64,000 nucleotides of DNA from a virus, in the IMG/VR virus record IMGVR_UViG_3300042924_008060, positions 1 through 64,000 of that record; one strand, written 5' to 3'. The stretch's first letter is position 1; each line of letters starts with the position of its first letter. Under the pieces are notes generated by a model. That model was not told the DNA's origin, searched no databases, and worked only from the letters and a program-made list of their open reading frames with translations. This document shows positions 37,128 through 44,830 of this stretch, one piece after another. Both the position numbers and the translations under genes were made by a program.

Positions 37128-37867
37128 AACGTATTTCCATAATAAAAGATGCCCTGCGCAATATGCCGCATGCCATAGCTATTGATGATGATTCAAAATT
37201 TATTGTTAAATCACTAACCGAATTCGGAAATAGCCTAATAGATGGTGTTGTTTCGCGTGAGTCGTACGCAACAAAATCACTTCCTGCTGGATTTGTTGCA
37301 ACTGATTTCAAGGAAATTAACTCTTCGGTGCAGAGAATAGTTGATGGAATAAATTTTGATTCTCCAGAAGTAATCGTTCCGTCTACCCCAATCGTGACAT
37401 CACAGAAGAAAATACTGAACGCTTCAAGATTTCCATCAGAGACAAAAACCAATGGATTTCGTTCCCCGTCTAGCAGGGGGATTGATAAATTCAAGAGCCC
37501 TATTGAAAAAATCAACATAGTTGACTTCAAGGCAAGGTTGTTCTCATCTTCGGCTAGGCGCTCAGAAGTATTTAGTTCTATAAAAAATAATCAAAAAATT
37601 GGATTTGATAAAAAATCTGGACAACTAATTTCAAGAGAGGCTAATAGTCTTGCGTCTATTGCAATCAATCGGATAGTTGAAAGAATCGGACAAAAAGCAA
37701 TAGTGAGAGCACACGTTGCCGAAAAAACGGCAAATCCAGAATCACCTTCACGGCGCGCAAATAGGCACGCTGAATTCCTTGTTGAATCAAAGCGCGAGCC
37801 AATAGTCCCAGAGGGAAATCAAAGACTTATCGCTGCATTGCAGTCAAAACTTGGCAGGAAGATATGA
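37124..37867 (+). CDS. Head-operon protein of unknown function
   Basis: A 247-residue Ser/Lys-rich protein, unrecognised. GTG start inside the stop of the previous gene (GTGA), and its stop overlaps the next ATG. The N-terminus resembles a small folded domain (KDALRNMPHAIAIDDDSKF). The middle is likely disordered, and the C-terminus is basic (QRLIAALQSKLGRKI). Probably a virion or assembly protein, judged by context only. Confidence 0.65.
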   Translation: MKRISIIKDALRNMPHAIAIDDDSKFIVKSLTEFGNSLIDGVVSRESYATKSLPAGFVATDFKEINSSVQRIVDGINFDSPEVIVPSTPIVTSQKKILNASRFPSETKTNGFRSPSSRGIDKFKSPIEKINIVDFKARLFSSSARRSEVFSSIKNNQKIGFDKKSGQLISREANSLASIAINRIVERIGQKAIVRAHVAEKTANPESPSRRANRHAEFLVESKREPIVPEGNQRLIAALQSKLGRKI

Positions 37868-38604
37868 AAAAACCAGACTTGGTCAAGAAGCTTGACGCAC
37901 TTGCAATTGCGCGTGAAATGGGTTGCTCTGGGGCGCACAAGGATAAAGATGGCAACTGGATGCCATGTGCATCAATGGGTGAGCTTGAGCGTCTATCAAA
38001 TATTGCTGAAACAAGTAAATGGAGAACCGTTGTTGCCGGAGAAAGAAAAGCTGCCGGAAGAAGCACTGGAAAGAAAAAGAAAAAACGAAGAATAGATAAT
38101 TGGGAAAACTTGAACGAGATGCCGATTCGAGGAATAGAAACAATCGACGGCGGTGGATTGGTATCTGGGAATTTTGCTGGAAAAGCGGAATCTAGTCCAT
38201 GTTGGCCTGGATACAAACAGGTTGGAATGAAACCTGGGAAAAATGGGAGCATGGTCCCAAACTGTGTCCCGGTAAGCGGCAAAGCTCTTCAGGGCCCTCA
38301 ATACGTAAGGGAAGATGACACAGATGTGTTCATGGACCCAGACTCAGCTCGGTCAAGAGCTAGGCAAATTGGTTGCATTGGCGTAAGCAGGAGAGTTAGC
38401 AAAAACGGAAGAACAGTTTGGATGCCTTGCACAAATATGACCGATTACGCAAATAGAACCGGCTCAACTTCGCTGGGAAGAAGAAATGCGGAGAGAACCA
38501 GAAGCCGAGAAATAATGAACGCCGTTCGTACTGTTTTTCGTTCCGGTGGCAAGAGCAACTTAAAGAAAAAGCACGCAATTTCTGAGGAACTCAGTCAAAA
38601 ATAA
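37864..38604 (+). CDS. Protein with repeated Cys-pair modules
   Basis: A 246-residue basic protein built from small Cys-pair units: EMGCSGAHKDKDGNWMPCASM near the start, PCWPGYKQVGMKPGKNGSM...PNC in the middle and QIGCIGVSR...VWMPCTNM near residue 180. The first and third units are clearly homologous (GC-x-G ... MPC-x-x-M). A KKKKKR basic patch separates the first two. Each unit could bind metal or form a disulphide. Last gene before the major capsid protein. Confidence 0.68.
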   Translation: MKKPDLVKKLDALAIAREMGCSGAHKDKDGNWMPCASMGELERLSNIAETSKWRTVVAGERKAAGRSTGKKKKKRRIDNWENLNEMPIRGIETIDGGGLVSGNFAGKAESSPCWPGYKQVGMKPGKNGSMVPNCVPVSGKALQGPQYVREDDTDVFMDPDSARSRARQIGCIGVSRRVSKNGRTVWMPCTNMTDYANRTGSTSLGRRNAERTRSREIMNAVRTVFRSGGKSNLKKKHAISEELSQK

Positions 38605-38762
38605 ATAGCAATTACTATTTACACACTTTTGTATAAAACTTTATTAGTTGCACTAAAGAATGTAAACCATCTGTTATTTTTGATATTACGAGGGCTGGGT
38701 GCTTACCTAAGCCACGACGTAAGCAGTAATTCAACCCTTCAAATTCCAATACGGAGCAAATC
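38605..38762 (+). promoter_or_regulatory. Capsid gene leader region
   Basis: A 158-base gap before the major capsid gene. It holds AT-rich promoter-like sequence (TTTACA at the start of the gap and TTGCAC further in, neither with a strong -10) and a small hairpin GCTTAC/GTAAGC (38701-38724). It may give the capsid gene its own transcript. No gene is seen in it. Confidence 0.3.
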
Positions 38763-40112
38763 ATGTCACAAGACAAAGCAAGAATTGAAGAGCTGCAGTC
38801 AGCTCTTCGCACCAAAATGGCAGACAATAAAGCCATTGCGGACTCATTCAAAATCGAGGAAGGCACAGTAGTTGTTTCTTCTGAGCAGAAGTCAGCATTC
38901 GACAAGAACATGCAGGACATTAAGTCAATTAAGTCACTGCTTGCTGACCTTCAGACAATGGGCGATGTTGACTCATGGTCATCACAGCCACAGGGAGAAG
39001 CAGTAGCTTCAAGCTATGCTGCAGCAGCTGCAGACCTCAGTCAATTGAGCTCACGCGAAATCAAGTCAATCGGTCAAATGTTTATCGAGTCACCTGAGTT
39101 CAAGACACTCAATGGTGGCCGTAACGGCGCAAACATGGTTGCACCATGGCAAGTTGCTGCTTCATTGACCGCTTACAACGTAAAGGACGTTTACTCAGCA
39201 TTGCCAACAACGGCAGTTACCGACAGCCGCCTCGGCAGCTTCGGAAACGTTCAGCGCGATGCCATGGTTCTTCCTCCAATGCGTACAAAGCGTGTTCGCG
39301 ACCTGTTCCCAGTTCGCAGAACATCTGCAGCAGTAATCGAATACTTCCGTCAGCTTGGCTTCACCACGCTGCAGGCAGGTCATGGAACAAACTCGGCATC
39401 TTCAGTTGCTGAGCGTTCTGGTGGCAACTTCGGTATCAAGCCGCAGTCATCGTTCGCATTCGTTGGTGAGCAGGCTCCTGTTCGCACATTGGCACACTGG
39501 GAAGCTGCACACCGCAACGTCCTCGCCGATGAGCCACAGCTACGTTCAATCATCGACAACGAACTCATGTACGGTCTGCGTCTCCTAGAAGACTCGCAGA
39601 TTTTGAATGGCGATGGAACTGGCGAAAACCTTCTTGGTGTTCTCCAGACTCCAAACATTCAGGAGTACGCATGGTCAGACGGTGCAACCTCACCAGTTGC
39701 AGACACAAAGGCTGATGCAATTCGTCGTGCCGCAACCCTCTCGTTCCTTGCTTACTACGAGCCATCCGGCATCGTGTTGCACCCGAACGACTGGGAAGAC
39801 ATCGAATTGACAAAAGACCAGCAGGGTCAGTACCTCGTTGCAGTTTCGGTTGCAATGGGTGGCGAGCCACGCGTTTGGAGAATGCCAGTCGTTGACACCC
39901 CGGCAATTGCTGAGGGAACAGCCCTGGTCGGTGCATTCGGTACCGGTGCTCAGCTGTACGACAGAGAAGAGGCTTCAATCCGAATTTCGGAACAGCACTC
40001 AGACTTCTTCGTGCGCAACGCAATCGTCATCTTGGCCGAGCAGAGACTCGCCCTTGCTGTCAAGCGTCCAGAAGCATTCGTCAAAGTTGACTTCGACGGA
40101 GAGCCAAGCTGA
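38763..40112 (+). CDS. Major capsid protein, HK97 fold
   Basis: A 449-residue HK97-type major capsid protein. The first 95 or so residues are helical and charged, like an HK97 delta (scaffolding) domain. The mature-type sequence begins with SIGQMFIESPEFKTL. Conserved elements are DLFPVRRTSAAVIEYFRQ, the spine-helix region ending NELMYGLRLLEDSQIL-NGDGTGENLLG and the C-terminal QHSDFFVRNAIVILAEQRLALAVKRPEAF. QLSSR occupies residues 94-98, at the expected delta-domain cleavage point, and resembles the LSSG motif of the giants. GGAG precedes ATG. A terminator follows. Confidence 0.95.
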   Translation: MSQDKARIEELQSALRTKMADNKAIADSFKIEEGTVVVSSEQKSAFDKNMQDIKSIKSLLADLQTMGDVDSWSSQPQGEAVASSYAAAAADLSQLSSREIKSIGQMFIESPEFKTLNGGRNGANMVAPWQVAASLTAYNVKDVYSALPTTAVTDSRLGSFGNVQRDAMVLPPMRTKRVRDLFPVRRTSAAVIEYFRQLGFTTLQAGHGTNSASSVAERSGGNFGIKPQSSFAFVGEQAPVRTLAHWEAAHRNVLADEPQLRSIIDNELMYGLRLLEDSQILNGDGTGENLLGVLQTPNIQEYAWSDGATSPVADTKADAIRRAATLSFLAYYEPSGIVLHPNDWEDIELTKDQQGQYLVAVSVAMGGEPRVWRMPVVDTPAIAEGTALVGAFGTGAQLYDREEASIRISEQHSDFFVRNAIVILAEQRLALAVKRPEAFVKVDFDGEPS

Positions 40113-40149
40113 TTAATCCAATAACTGGTTATCCAGTTTGAGTTGAAAT

Positions 40150-40200
40150 AACCCCCGGGAGTAATCGTGAAAACGGTGAAACCGGGGGTTGTTTCTTTTA
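40150..40200 (+). terminator. Rho-independent terminator after capsid gene
   Basis: AACCCCCGG (40150-40158) pairs with CCGGGGGTT (40182-40190), followed by GTTTCTTTTA. It closes the head operon. Confidence 0.85.
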
Positions 40201-40229
40201 TAGTTTCATATCTGTGCGAAAATTGAACC

Positions 40230-41645
40230 ATGGAAGATGCGATGTCACAAATCAAAAGCGATGAAGAACTTTTTGCCGAATTAGAGCAAATAGCGAACAA
40301 TATCCAAGAACAAGATGAGCTCGAGCAGCTAATTGATGAAACGCTAATCGAACTTAAATCAGAAGATTTCATGCCAATATTCGATGAGTATTACGGTTCT
40401 AATCGTGTCGGTCAATTCGAATTCCCATCCGAGGAACAAATCTCGGCAATTCCTGAATACATAAAAACAAAGGGCGGGAAAAAACCACTCAAAGACCCAA
40501 AGGGTGGTTTGACAGCTGCTGGTAGAGCGTTCTTCAAGAGAACAGAAGGCGCAAATCTAAAGCCAGGAGTAAGAGGCCCAGCTGATACACCGGAAAAAAT
40601 GCGTCGCAAGGGTTCATTCCTTACTAGATTTTTCACCAACCCACGTGGACCAATGAAAGACGAAAAAGGAAGAGCAACAAGACTTGCTCTTTCTGCTGCA
40701 GCATGGGGGGAACCAGTTCCCAAAAATATGGAAGATGCAGCAGCGCTTGCTGCAAAAGGAAAAAGACTTCTTGAGCGTTACCAAAACTCAAAGAAGAAGT
40801 CAGATGAACTTGAAGATTATGAGTACAAAGCCGCTCTTGGAATGTCAATTGGCCAACGCGCTGGCGGCGCTGCTCCTACCGGAACAAATCCAGCAGAAGC
40901 CGTAGACCACGACAGCGATGGAATGATTTTCGATGGCACTCCACAAGAGCAAAGAAAACCATATCAACGCTCAAGCGATGCGAACTATGAAGCGCAGAGA
41001 AGAAAATTTGTTCGTCAGCAGCTAAAGCTTCAGGGAATAAAAATGAATCGACGCGTTGAGGATAGAAGCAAGGAAGAAAGAGATGCTCGTGCAAGAGCTA
41101 GAGCAGCTTTCGACAAGGTTCTAAGAGGGGCAGATGGTAAGCCATCTGCTGACGGTCTTCCAAAGGGACCGTCATCACCTCCGGGACAGAAGCCATCTCC
41201 TTCAAAACCACGTGACCAGAAGCCTGCAGATAGGTATCCAGACCCGCCAAAGAAATACCCACCAGGGCAAAAGCCGTCACCATCCAAACCAAGGGACCAG
41301 AAGCCTGCCGACAGGTATCCAAGTCCAGGGAAAAAGTATCCTCCTGGGCAAAAACCGGAGCCAAAAGATACCAAGCCAGCCGACAGATACCCAAGCCCAA
41401 GTAGGCCTCAACCAAGCAAGCCAGCAGACCGTATTCCGAGTCCTGGAAAGAAGTACCCACCAGGACAAAAGCCAAATCCTGGAACTCCTTCATCAAAAAG
41501 ACCAGGAGCTGATAGGCCACAGCCACCAACAATCGCACCAGGTCCGCGAGTAGAAAAGAAGCCAGAAACAGGACGCGTTATGGGTCCCAAGTTCCCGGGC
41601 CAAGATGCGATAATGAATCGCCTAAATCCAAAGAACAGCAAGTAG
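40230..41645 (+). CDS. DUF6321-like protein with proline-rich repeat tail
   Basis: A 471-residue protein. Residues about 85-165 (GGLTAAGRAFFKRTEGANLKP, then SFLTRFFTNPRGPM and RLALSAAAWGEPVP) match a small basic domain widespread in phages that I know as DUF6321. DHDSDGMIFDGT near residue 228 is an EF-hand-like acidic loop similar to that in giants 1 and 3. From about residue 315 the tail is Pro/Lys-rich with repeats of KYPPGQKP and ADRYPSP. It follows the capsid terminator, so it has its own promoter. A virion-associated, possibly DNA- or surface-binding role is plausible. Confidence 0.75.
   Translation: MEDAMSQIKSDEELFAELEQIANNIQEQDELEQLIDETLIELKSEDFMPIFDEYYGSNRVGQFEFPSEEQISAIPEYIKTKGGKKPLKDPKGGLTAAGRAFFKRTEGANLKPGVRGPADTPEKMRRKGSFLTRFFTNPRGPMKDEKGRATRLALSAAAWGEPVPKNMEDAAALAAKGKRLLERYQNSKKKSDELEDYEYKAALGMSIGQRAGGAAPTGTNPAEAVDHDSDGMIFDGTPQEQRKPYQRSSDANYEAQRRKFVRQQLKLQGIKMNRRVEDRSKEERDARARARAAFDKVLRGADGKPSADGLPKGPSSPPGQKPSPSKPRDQKPADRYPDPPKKYPPGQKPSPSKPRDQKPADRYPSPGKKYPPGQKPEPKDTKPADRYPSPSRPQPSKPADRIPSPGKKYPPGQKPNPGTPSSKRPGADRPQPPTIAPGPRVEKKPETGRVMGPKFPGQDAIMNRLNPKNSK
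41174..41491 (+). repeat. In-frame proline-rich repeats
   Basis: Imperfect tandem units encoding PPGQKPxPSKPRDQKPADRYPSPxKKY are repeated about four times and then decay. Codons vary between copies, so selection appears to act on the peptide. The units have no CRISPR-like spacers. Confidence 0.75.
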
Positions 41646-41657
41646 GGATAACTTGTC

Positions 41658-42059
41658 GTGGAACGATTCTGGTATGGGGCAACGGTACTCAATGTAATTG
41701 ATGGAGACACGGTCGACCTAATGATTGACCTTGGATTTAGTGTCCATCATAAAATTCGTGTTCGTCTATATGGCGTTAATACACCAGAGTCACGCACTAA
41801 AGACCTTAAGGAAAAAGAACTTGGGCTTAAGGCAAAGTCTTTTACCAAGGACTGGCTTGATGGTCATAAATGGGTTTTTGTAAACACTATTCCAGACAAA
41901 AATGATAAATATGGAAGAGTTTTGGCAAGAATTTACTCATCAGACAAAATAGATGACCCCACAACTGCTTGTTTAAACAAAGACATTATCCAATCTGGTT
42001 TTGCTCGTGAATATTTTGGTGTGGGTGACAAAACCTGGAATGAATTCAAGACAAAATGA
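41658..42059 (+). CDS. Staphylococcal-nuclease-like thermonuclease
   Basis: A 133-residue SNase-fold protein. The signature VIDGDTVDLMIDLGF, then RVRLYGVNTPESR (Arg and Glu of the active site) and KYGRVLARI are all present, so catalytic residues look intact. No signal peptide is visible, so it probably acts in the cell, for instance in host DNA or RNA breakdown. GTG start with AGGGAT upstream. Its stop overlaps the start of the lipoprotein gene. Confidence 0.88.
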   Translation: MERFWYGATVLNVIDGDTVDLMIDLGFSVHHKIRVRLYGVNTPESRTKDLKEKELGLKAKSFTKDWLDGHKWVFVNTIPDKNDKYGRVLARIYSSDKIDDPTTACLNKDIIQSGFAREYFGVGDKTWNEFKTK

Positions 42060-42274
42060 AAAGGTTAATTCTTGTTTCTGCACTTCTTATTGCTTCTTGC
42101 GGTTATGACGGTAAGTACCGATATAAATGTCAAGACCCTGAAAACTGGGGCAAGAGTGAATGTAAGCCGCCAATATGCGAGGTAGATGGAGCGTGCACAA
42201 AAACGCTGCTTGGATGGGACCCGAACGAAACAAGCGTAGATACGATTTCACCAGAGGTAACAACGGCGCCATGA
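42056..42274 (+). CDS. Small lipoprotein
   Basis: A 72-residue protein starting MKRLILVSALLIASCGYDG. This is a signal peptide with a lipobox (L-I-A-S-C, Cys15 lipidated). The mature part is short, with five further Cys. It would sit on the outer face of the cytoplasmic membrane, where phage lipoproteins can block superinfection or regulate lysis; the role is inferred. ATG overlaps the nuclease stop, and its stop overlaps the next ATG. Confidence 0.78.
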   Translation: MKRLILVSALLIASCGYDGKYRYKCQDPENWGKSECKPPICEVDGACTKTLLGWDPNETSVDTISPEVTTAP

Positions 42275-42801
42275 AAATAGAACATTTAAGAATCGGTGAT
42301 AAAGGACCTGCGGGTGGAGTTATTTTTATCAATCCGACCACACATGGAAATACTACTGGTTTGTGGTTTGAAGCAGGTCCATGCAGAAATCCCGATTTCG
42401 TCCAAATATCCTGGTCTTCTGGATACGGAGATTCTGGTGCTTCGGGAAACAAAATTGGCACAGGAGAGAGCAACACAAAACTTATTGCGTCAATGAGTGG
42501 AAATACAAAAGACAACTGCGCAGCAGCATATTGCACTAGTTATTCATGGAATGGATTTGCAGATTGGTTCCTGCCTTCCGATGACGAGATGGCCCAGCTA
42601 TACGCCCATCGAGACATGGTTGGAGGCTTTGATGATGGTAGCGCATACTGGAGTTCAACCCAAGGTGTTCCAGGAATGAACTTCACATACGAAACCGCAC
42701 ATGTGCAGATTTTTGGTGCTAGTGGGTCTAGTGGCTACAACGTTAGTAAGGACCAATTGTACTTTGTGCGCCCAGTCCGTTCTTTTTCCAACCTTGATTA
42801 A
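42271..42801 (+). CDS. DUF1566/Lcl-like domain protein
   Basis: A 176-residue protein. It begins MKIEHLRIGDKGPAGGVIF, the usual opening of DUF1566-like modules, and continues with GLWFEAGP and DWFLPSDDEMAQLYAHRD, then SAYWSSTQ and FVRPVRSF near the end. Such domains are often in surface or tail-fibre proteins and may bind carbohydrate. ATG 42271 overlaps the lipoprotein stop. A longer frame is open upstream but would run through the lipoprotein gene, so I reject it. Confidence 0.75.
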   Translation: MKIEHLRIGDKGPAGGVIFINPTTHGNTTGLWFEAGPCRNPDFVQISWSSGYGDSGASGNKIGTGESNTKLIASMSGNTKDNCAAAYCTSYSWNGFADWFLPSDDEMAQLYAHRDMVGGFDDGSAYWSSTQGVPGMNFTYETAHVQIFGASGSSGYNVSKDQLYFVRPVRSFSNLD

Positions 42802-42821
42802 TCAGGAGGGTTAATTAAAAT

Positions 42822-43109
42822 ATGAAACCACGACTCACACCAGCGGACCTTGATGCTCGTCTTAAGTTTGTTGTTGGGTGCGTACTTGCTGCAGTTTTAA
42901 CACTAACAACTATAGGTGTTTTGTACGCTCTCGTATTCGTTACGCAGCCGATAGGGGCTCAAGCAGAAAACGATAAAATGTTTTTTAGCGTGCTTTCGAG
43001 CGTCGCGACTTTCATAACTGGAACACTTGCAGGACTGATGATTTCCACTGGAAGAAATGCTGAAGACAAAAACGGCAATGGCATCCCAGATAGCGAGGAG
43101 CAACTGTGA
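42822..43109 (+). CDS. Two-helix membrane protein, holin candidate
   Basis: A 95-residue protein with two membrane segments (VVGCVLAAVLTLTTIGVLYALVF, shown here as residues about 17-39, and about 52-74 with ATFITGTLAGLMIS) and a polar C-terminus EDKNGNGIPDSEE, an EF-hand-like acidic loop. Size and layout fit a class II holin, and the gene follows possible surface proteins, but no endolysin is seen nearby. AGGAGGG lies 12 bases upstream of ATG, a long spacing. Confidence 0.65.
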   Translation: MKPRLTPADLDARLKFVVGCVLAAVLTLTTIGVLYALVFVTQPIGAQAENDKMFFSVLSSVATFITGTLAGLMISTGRNAEDKNGNGIPDSEEQL

Positions 43110-43561
43110 AAAGTGAAACATGGGGAACGTATGCAGGAAAAATAGTTGGATTCCGTTTCGAGACAAAGGCTGACCAAAAATCTAATAAATGCCCTGTGGC
43201 AACAACTGATATAGCAGTAAATCTTCGTAATAGGAAAAAAGCGATTGATACAGCGATGTATGGACCACTAAATCCTGCTGAACCAAATGAAGAGTACTGG
43301 GCAAAATTGGCAAGTGAGTGGGACGTTGACGCGGATGACGCGAAAAAACAACTCTGTGGGAATTGTGCTGTATTTATTGTTTCGCCAAAAATGAAGGCAT
43401 GCATCAATGAAGGTGTTACTGGTGGAGAACGTCAAGACGAATGGACGTCCATAGATGCGGCCGGCCAGCTTGGTTATTGCGAAGCATTTGATTTTAAGTG
43501 TGCATCAAAGAGAACATGCCGGGCATGGGTTACCGGCGGACCGATTACGGAGGATAAGTAA
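43106..43561 (+). CDS. Conserved Cys-rich phage protein
   Basis: A 151-residue protein with a conserved C-terminal Cys pattern: LCGNCAVFIVSPKMKACI, then QLGYCEAFDFKCASKRTC and AWVTGGP. Homologous proteins occur in many metagenomic and actinobacterial phages. The Cys set may bind an iron-sulfur cluster or zinc; the role is unknown. GTG start overlapping the previous stop. Its stop overlaps the next ATG (TAATG). Confidence 0.72.
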   Translation: MKSETWGTYAGKIVGFRFETKADQKSNKCPVATTDIAVNLRNRKKAIDTAMYGPLNPAEPNEEYWAKLASEWDVDADDAKKQLCGNCAVFIVSPKMKACINEGVTGGERQDEWTSIDAAGQLGYCEAFDFKCASKRTCRAWVTGGPITEDK

Positions 43562-43893
43562 TGGCTGGAGCACCCCCGAAGAAAAAAGTTGTTCGTGAGG
43601 AAAAGAACAGCGAAGAGATTGCATTTACAACTGCAAAAAACTCTGAATACAACATTTGCACTCCAATGCTTAATGCTGCGCACATAAGAATCACACATCC
43701 ATTCACGCGCAAGGATATACACCTAAGCACGAAGAGTCATGAGTTCTTTGCATTATTTAAGGACATGTCAGACAAGGGCCTTGGTGACCGACTGTTCATG
43801 GAACTCAGTCAATTCGGCGCGAACATAGATGAGAAGTGGTTCGAAGTTCTCCATGAAGCAAAGATTTACTGCGGACAAGAAACTGCGCAATGA
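43561..43893 (+). CDS. Small protein of unknown function
   Basis: A 110-residue protein with a Lys-rich start (APPKKKVVREEKNSEE) and a folded-looking remainder (NAAHIRITHPFTRKDIHL). I do not recognise it. It is tightly coupled on both sides, lying between the Cys-rich protein and the ferredoxin gene. Confidence 0.65.
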   Translation: MAGAPPKKKVVREEKNSEEIAFTTAKNSEYNICTPMLNAAHIRITHPFTRKDIHLSTKSHEFFALFKDMSDKGLGDRLFMELSQFGANIDEKWFEVLHEAKIYCGQETAQ

Positions 43894-44135
43894 GAGTATG
43901 GATTGACCAAGACTTATGTACTGGAGATGGTCTTTGCGCGGAGATAGCCCCAGATGTTTTTCATATGATGCCAGACGGTCTTGCGTATGTGCGCGAAGGG
44001 GACAAGATTTATGCGGCCGCTGTGGGGAACCCAGAAGGCGCAGCTGGCTTAGCATCTTTCGCAGACGACAGGCTTGAAGACGTAATAGAAGCTGCCGAAG
44101 AGTGCCCTGGGGAATGTATCTTTATTGAAAGCTAG
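43890..44135 (+). CDS. Ferredoxin, [3Fe-4S]-like
   Basis: An 81-residue ferredoxin. C10-x5-C16 (DLCTGDGLCAEIAPDVF) and C72-P with C76 (EECPGECIFIE) match the small actinobacterial type that partners cytochrome P450s and other oxygenases; G12/D13 in place of a fourth Cys favours a 3Fe-4S cluster. It would carry electrons in the cytoplasm. Possible partners in this window are the ribonucleotide reductase, the PAPS-reductase-like protein and the 2OG oxygenase; none is proven. Last gene of this plus-strand run. Confidence 0.82.
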   Translation: MRVWIDQDLCTGDGLCAEIAPDVFHMMPDGLAYVREGDKIYAAAVGNPEGAAGLASFADDRLEDVIEAAEECPGECIFIES

Positions 44136-44140
44136 CCCCC

Positions 44141-44305
44141 TTATGGGAGAAGCATCTTTTCGCGCTCGAATTCATTCCACTCGCGGAATGTGCCGCCCTG
44201 GCCATAGCCGGTGTACTGGTCTATCGACCTAGCTAGAAAAATGTGAAATGTTCCGGCAACAAGGCTCAAAAACCCAAGTATTATCAGTGCTGTCATGGCA
44301 ATCAT
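44141..44305 (-). CDS. Small single-pass membrane protein
   Basis: A 54-residue frame: one hydrophobic segment (ALIILGFLSLVAGTFHIFLA), then a polar tail ending FEREKMLLP. The stop lies six bases from the end of the convergent ferredoxin gene. No Shine-Dalgarno precedes ATG 44305; an in-frame ATG at 44296 is an alternative. It fills an otherwise empty 237-base gap, and the membrane-protein pattern supports it being real. Confidence 0.5.
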   Translation of the reverse strand: MIAMTALIILGFLSLVAGTFHIFLARSIDQYTGYGQGGTFREWNEFEREKMLLP

Positions 44306-44372
44306 TATTACATTGCAATCACTAAAATGAATACAACAAAGTTAAGTATCACAAAAATAGATAGGCCTCATC

Positions 44373-44699
44373 ATGAATTTTAACGACTACCAACATCGAA
44401 CCAGCTCTACTGCAATCTACCCAGAGGGCAAAGCACTCGAATACTTAGCTCTTGGTCTCTGCTCCGAGGCTGGGGAAGTAGCGGGAAAACTAAAGAAAGT
44501 CATTCGTGATTATGATTCACACCTGACGGAAGAAAAGCGGTTTGAATTAGCATCAGAGCTAGGGGATGTTCTTTGGTATGTTTCTCAATTAGCGCTTGAG
44601 CTAAATGTCACGCTGGATAATGTAGCTCATGAGAATCTTGCGAAACTTGCCGACAGGAAAGAGCGTGGGGCGATAAGTGGGAGTGGTGATTTTAGGTGA
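44373..44699 (+). CDS. MazG-like nucleotide pyrophosphohydrolase
   Basis: A 108-residue MazG-type protein. The metal-binding helices are clear: LCSEAGEVAGKLKKVIRD and ELASELGDVLWYVSQLALEL (E-x-x-E and E-x-x-D). It would hydrolyse dNTPs or alarmone-like nucleotides, adjusting pools or the host stress response. Start ATG 44373 has no clear ribosome site. Its stop overlaps the next GTG. Confidence 0.85.
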   Translation: MNFNDYQHRTSSTAIYPEGKALEYLALGLCSEAGEVAGKLKKVIRDYDSHLTEEKRFELASELGDVLWYVSQLALELNVTLDNVAHENLAKLADRKERGAISGSGDFR

Positions 44700-44830
44700 T
44701 TGACATCAAGAAGGGCTGCCAGTTTGTTTCTGCAGTTATATTTGCTCCGGTAATAGTCGCGGTAATGCTAAAAACATTTCTCAGAATGAGAAAAGACCTG
44801 TCTATTCCCAATCGGGAGATGTACGAATAA
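44696..44830 (+). CDS. Tiny membrane protein coupled to MazG
   Basis: A 44-residue frame starting at GTG 44696, overlapping the MazG stop (GTGA). It has a hydrophobic segment (FVSAVIFAPVIVAVMLKTF) and a basic tail. The coupling and membrane pattern support it. Its end overlaps the 3' end of the convergent gene by 29 bases. Confidence 0.5.
   Translation: MIDIKKGCQFVSAVIFAPVIVAVMLKTFLRMRKDLSIPNREMYE

Noticed and set aside
41174-41491. A CRISPR-like array
   Set aside because: The repeats are in frame, imperfect and encode a Pro-rich peptide, with no unique spacers.
42175-42270. Upstream extension of the DUF1566-like gene
   Set aside because: It would run in another frame through the lipoprotein gene; ATG 42271 gives an ATGA junction and a family-like N-terminus.
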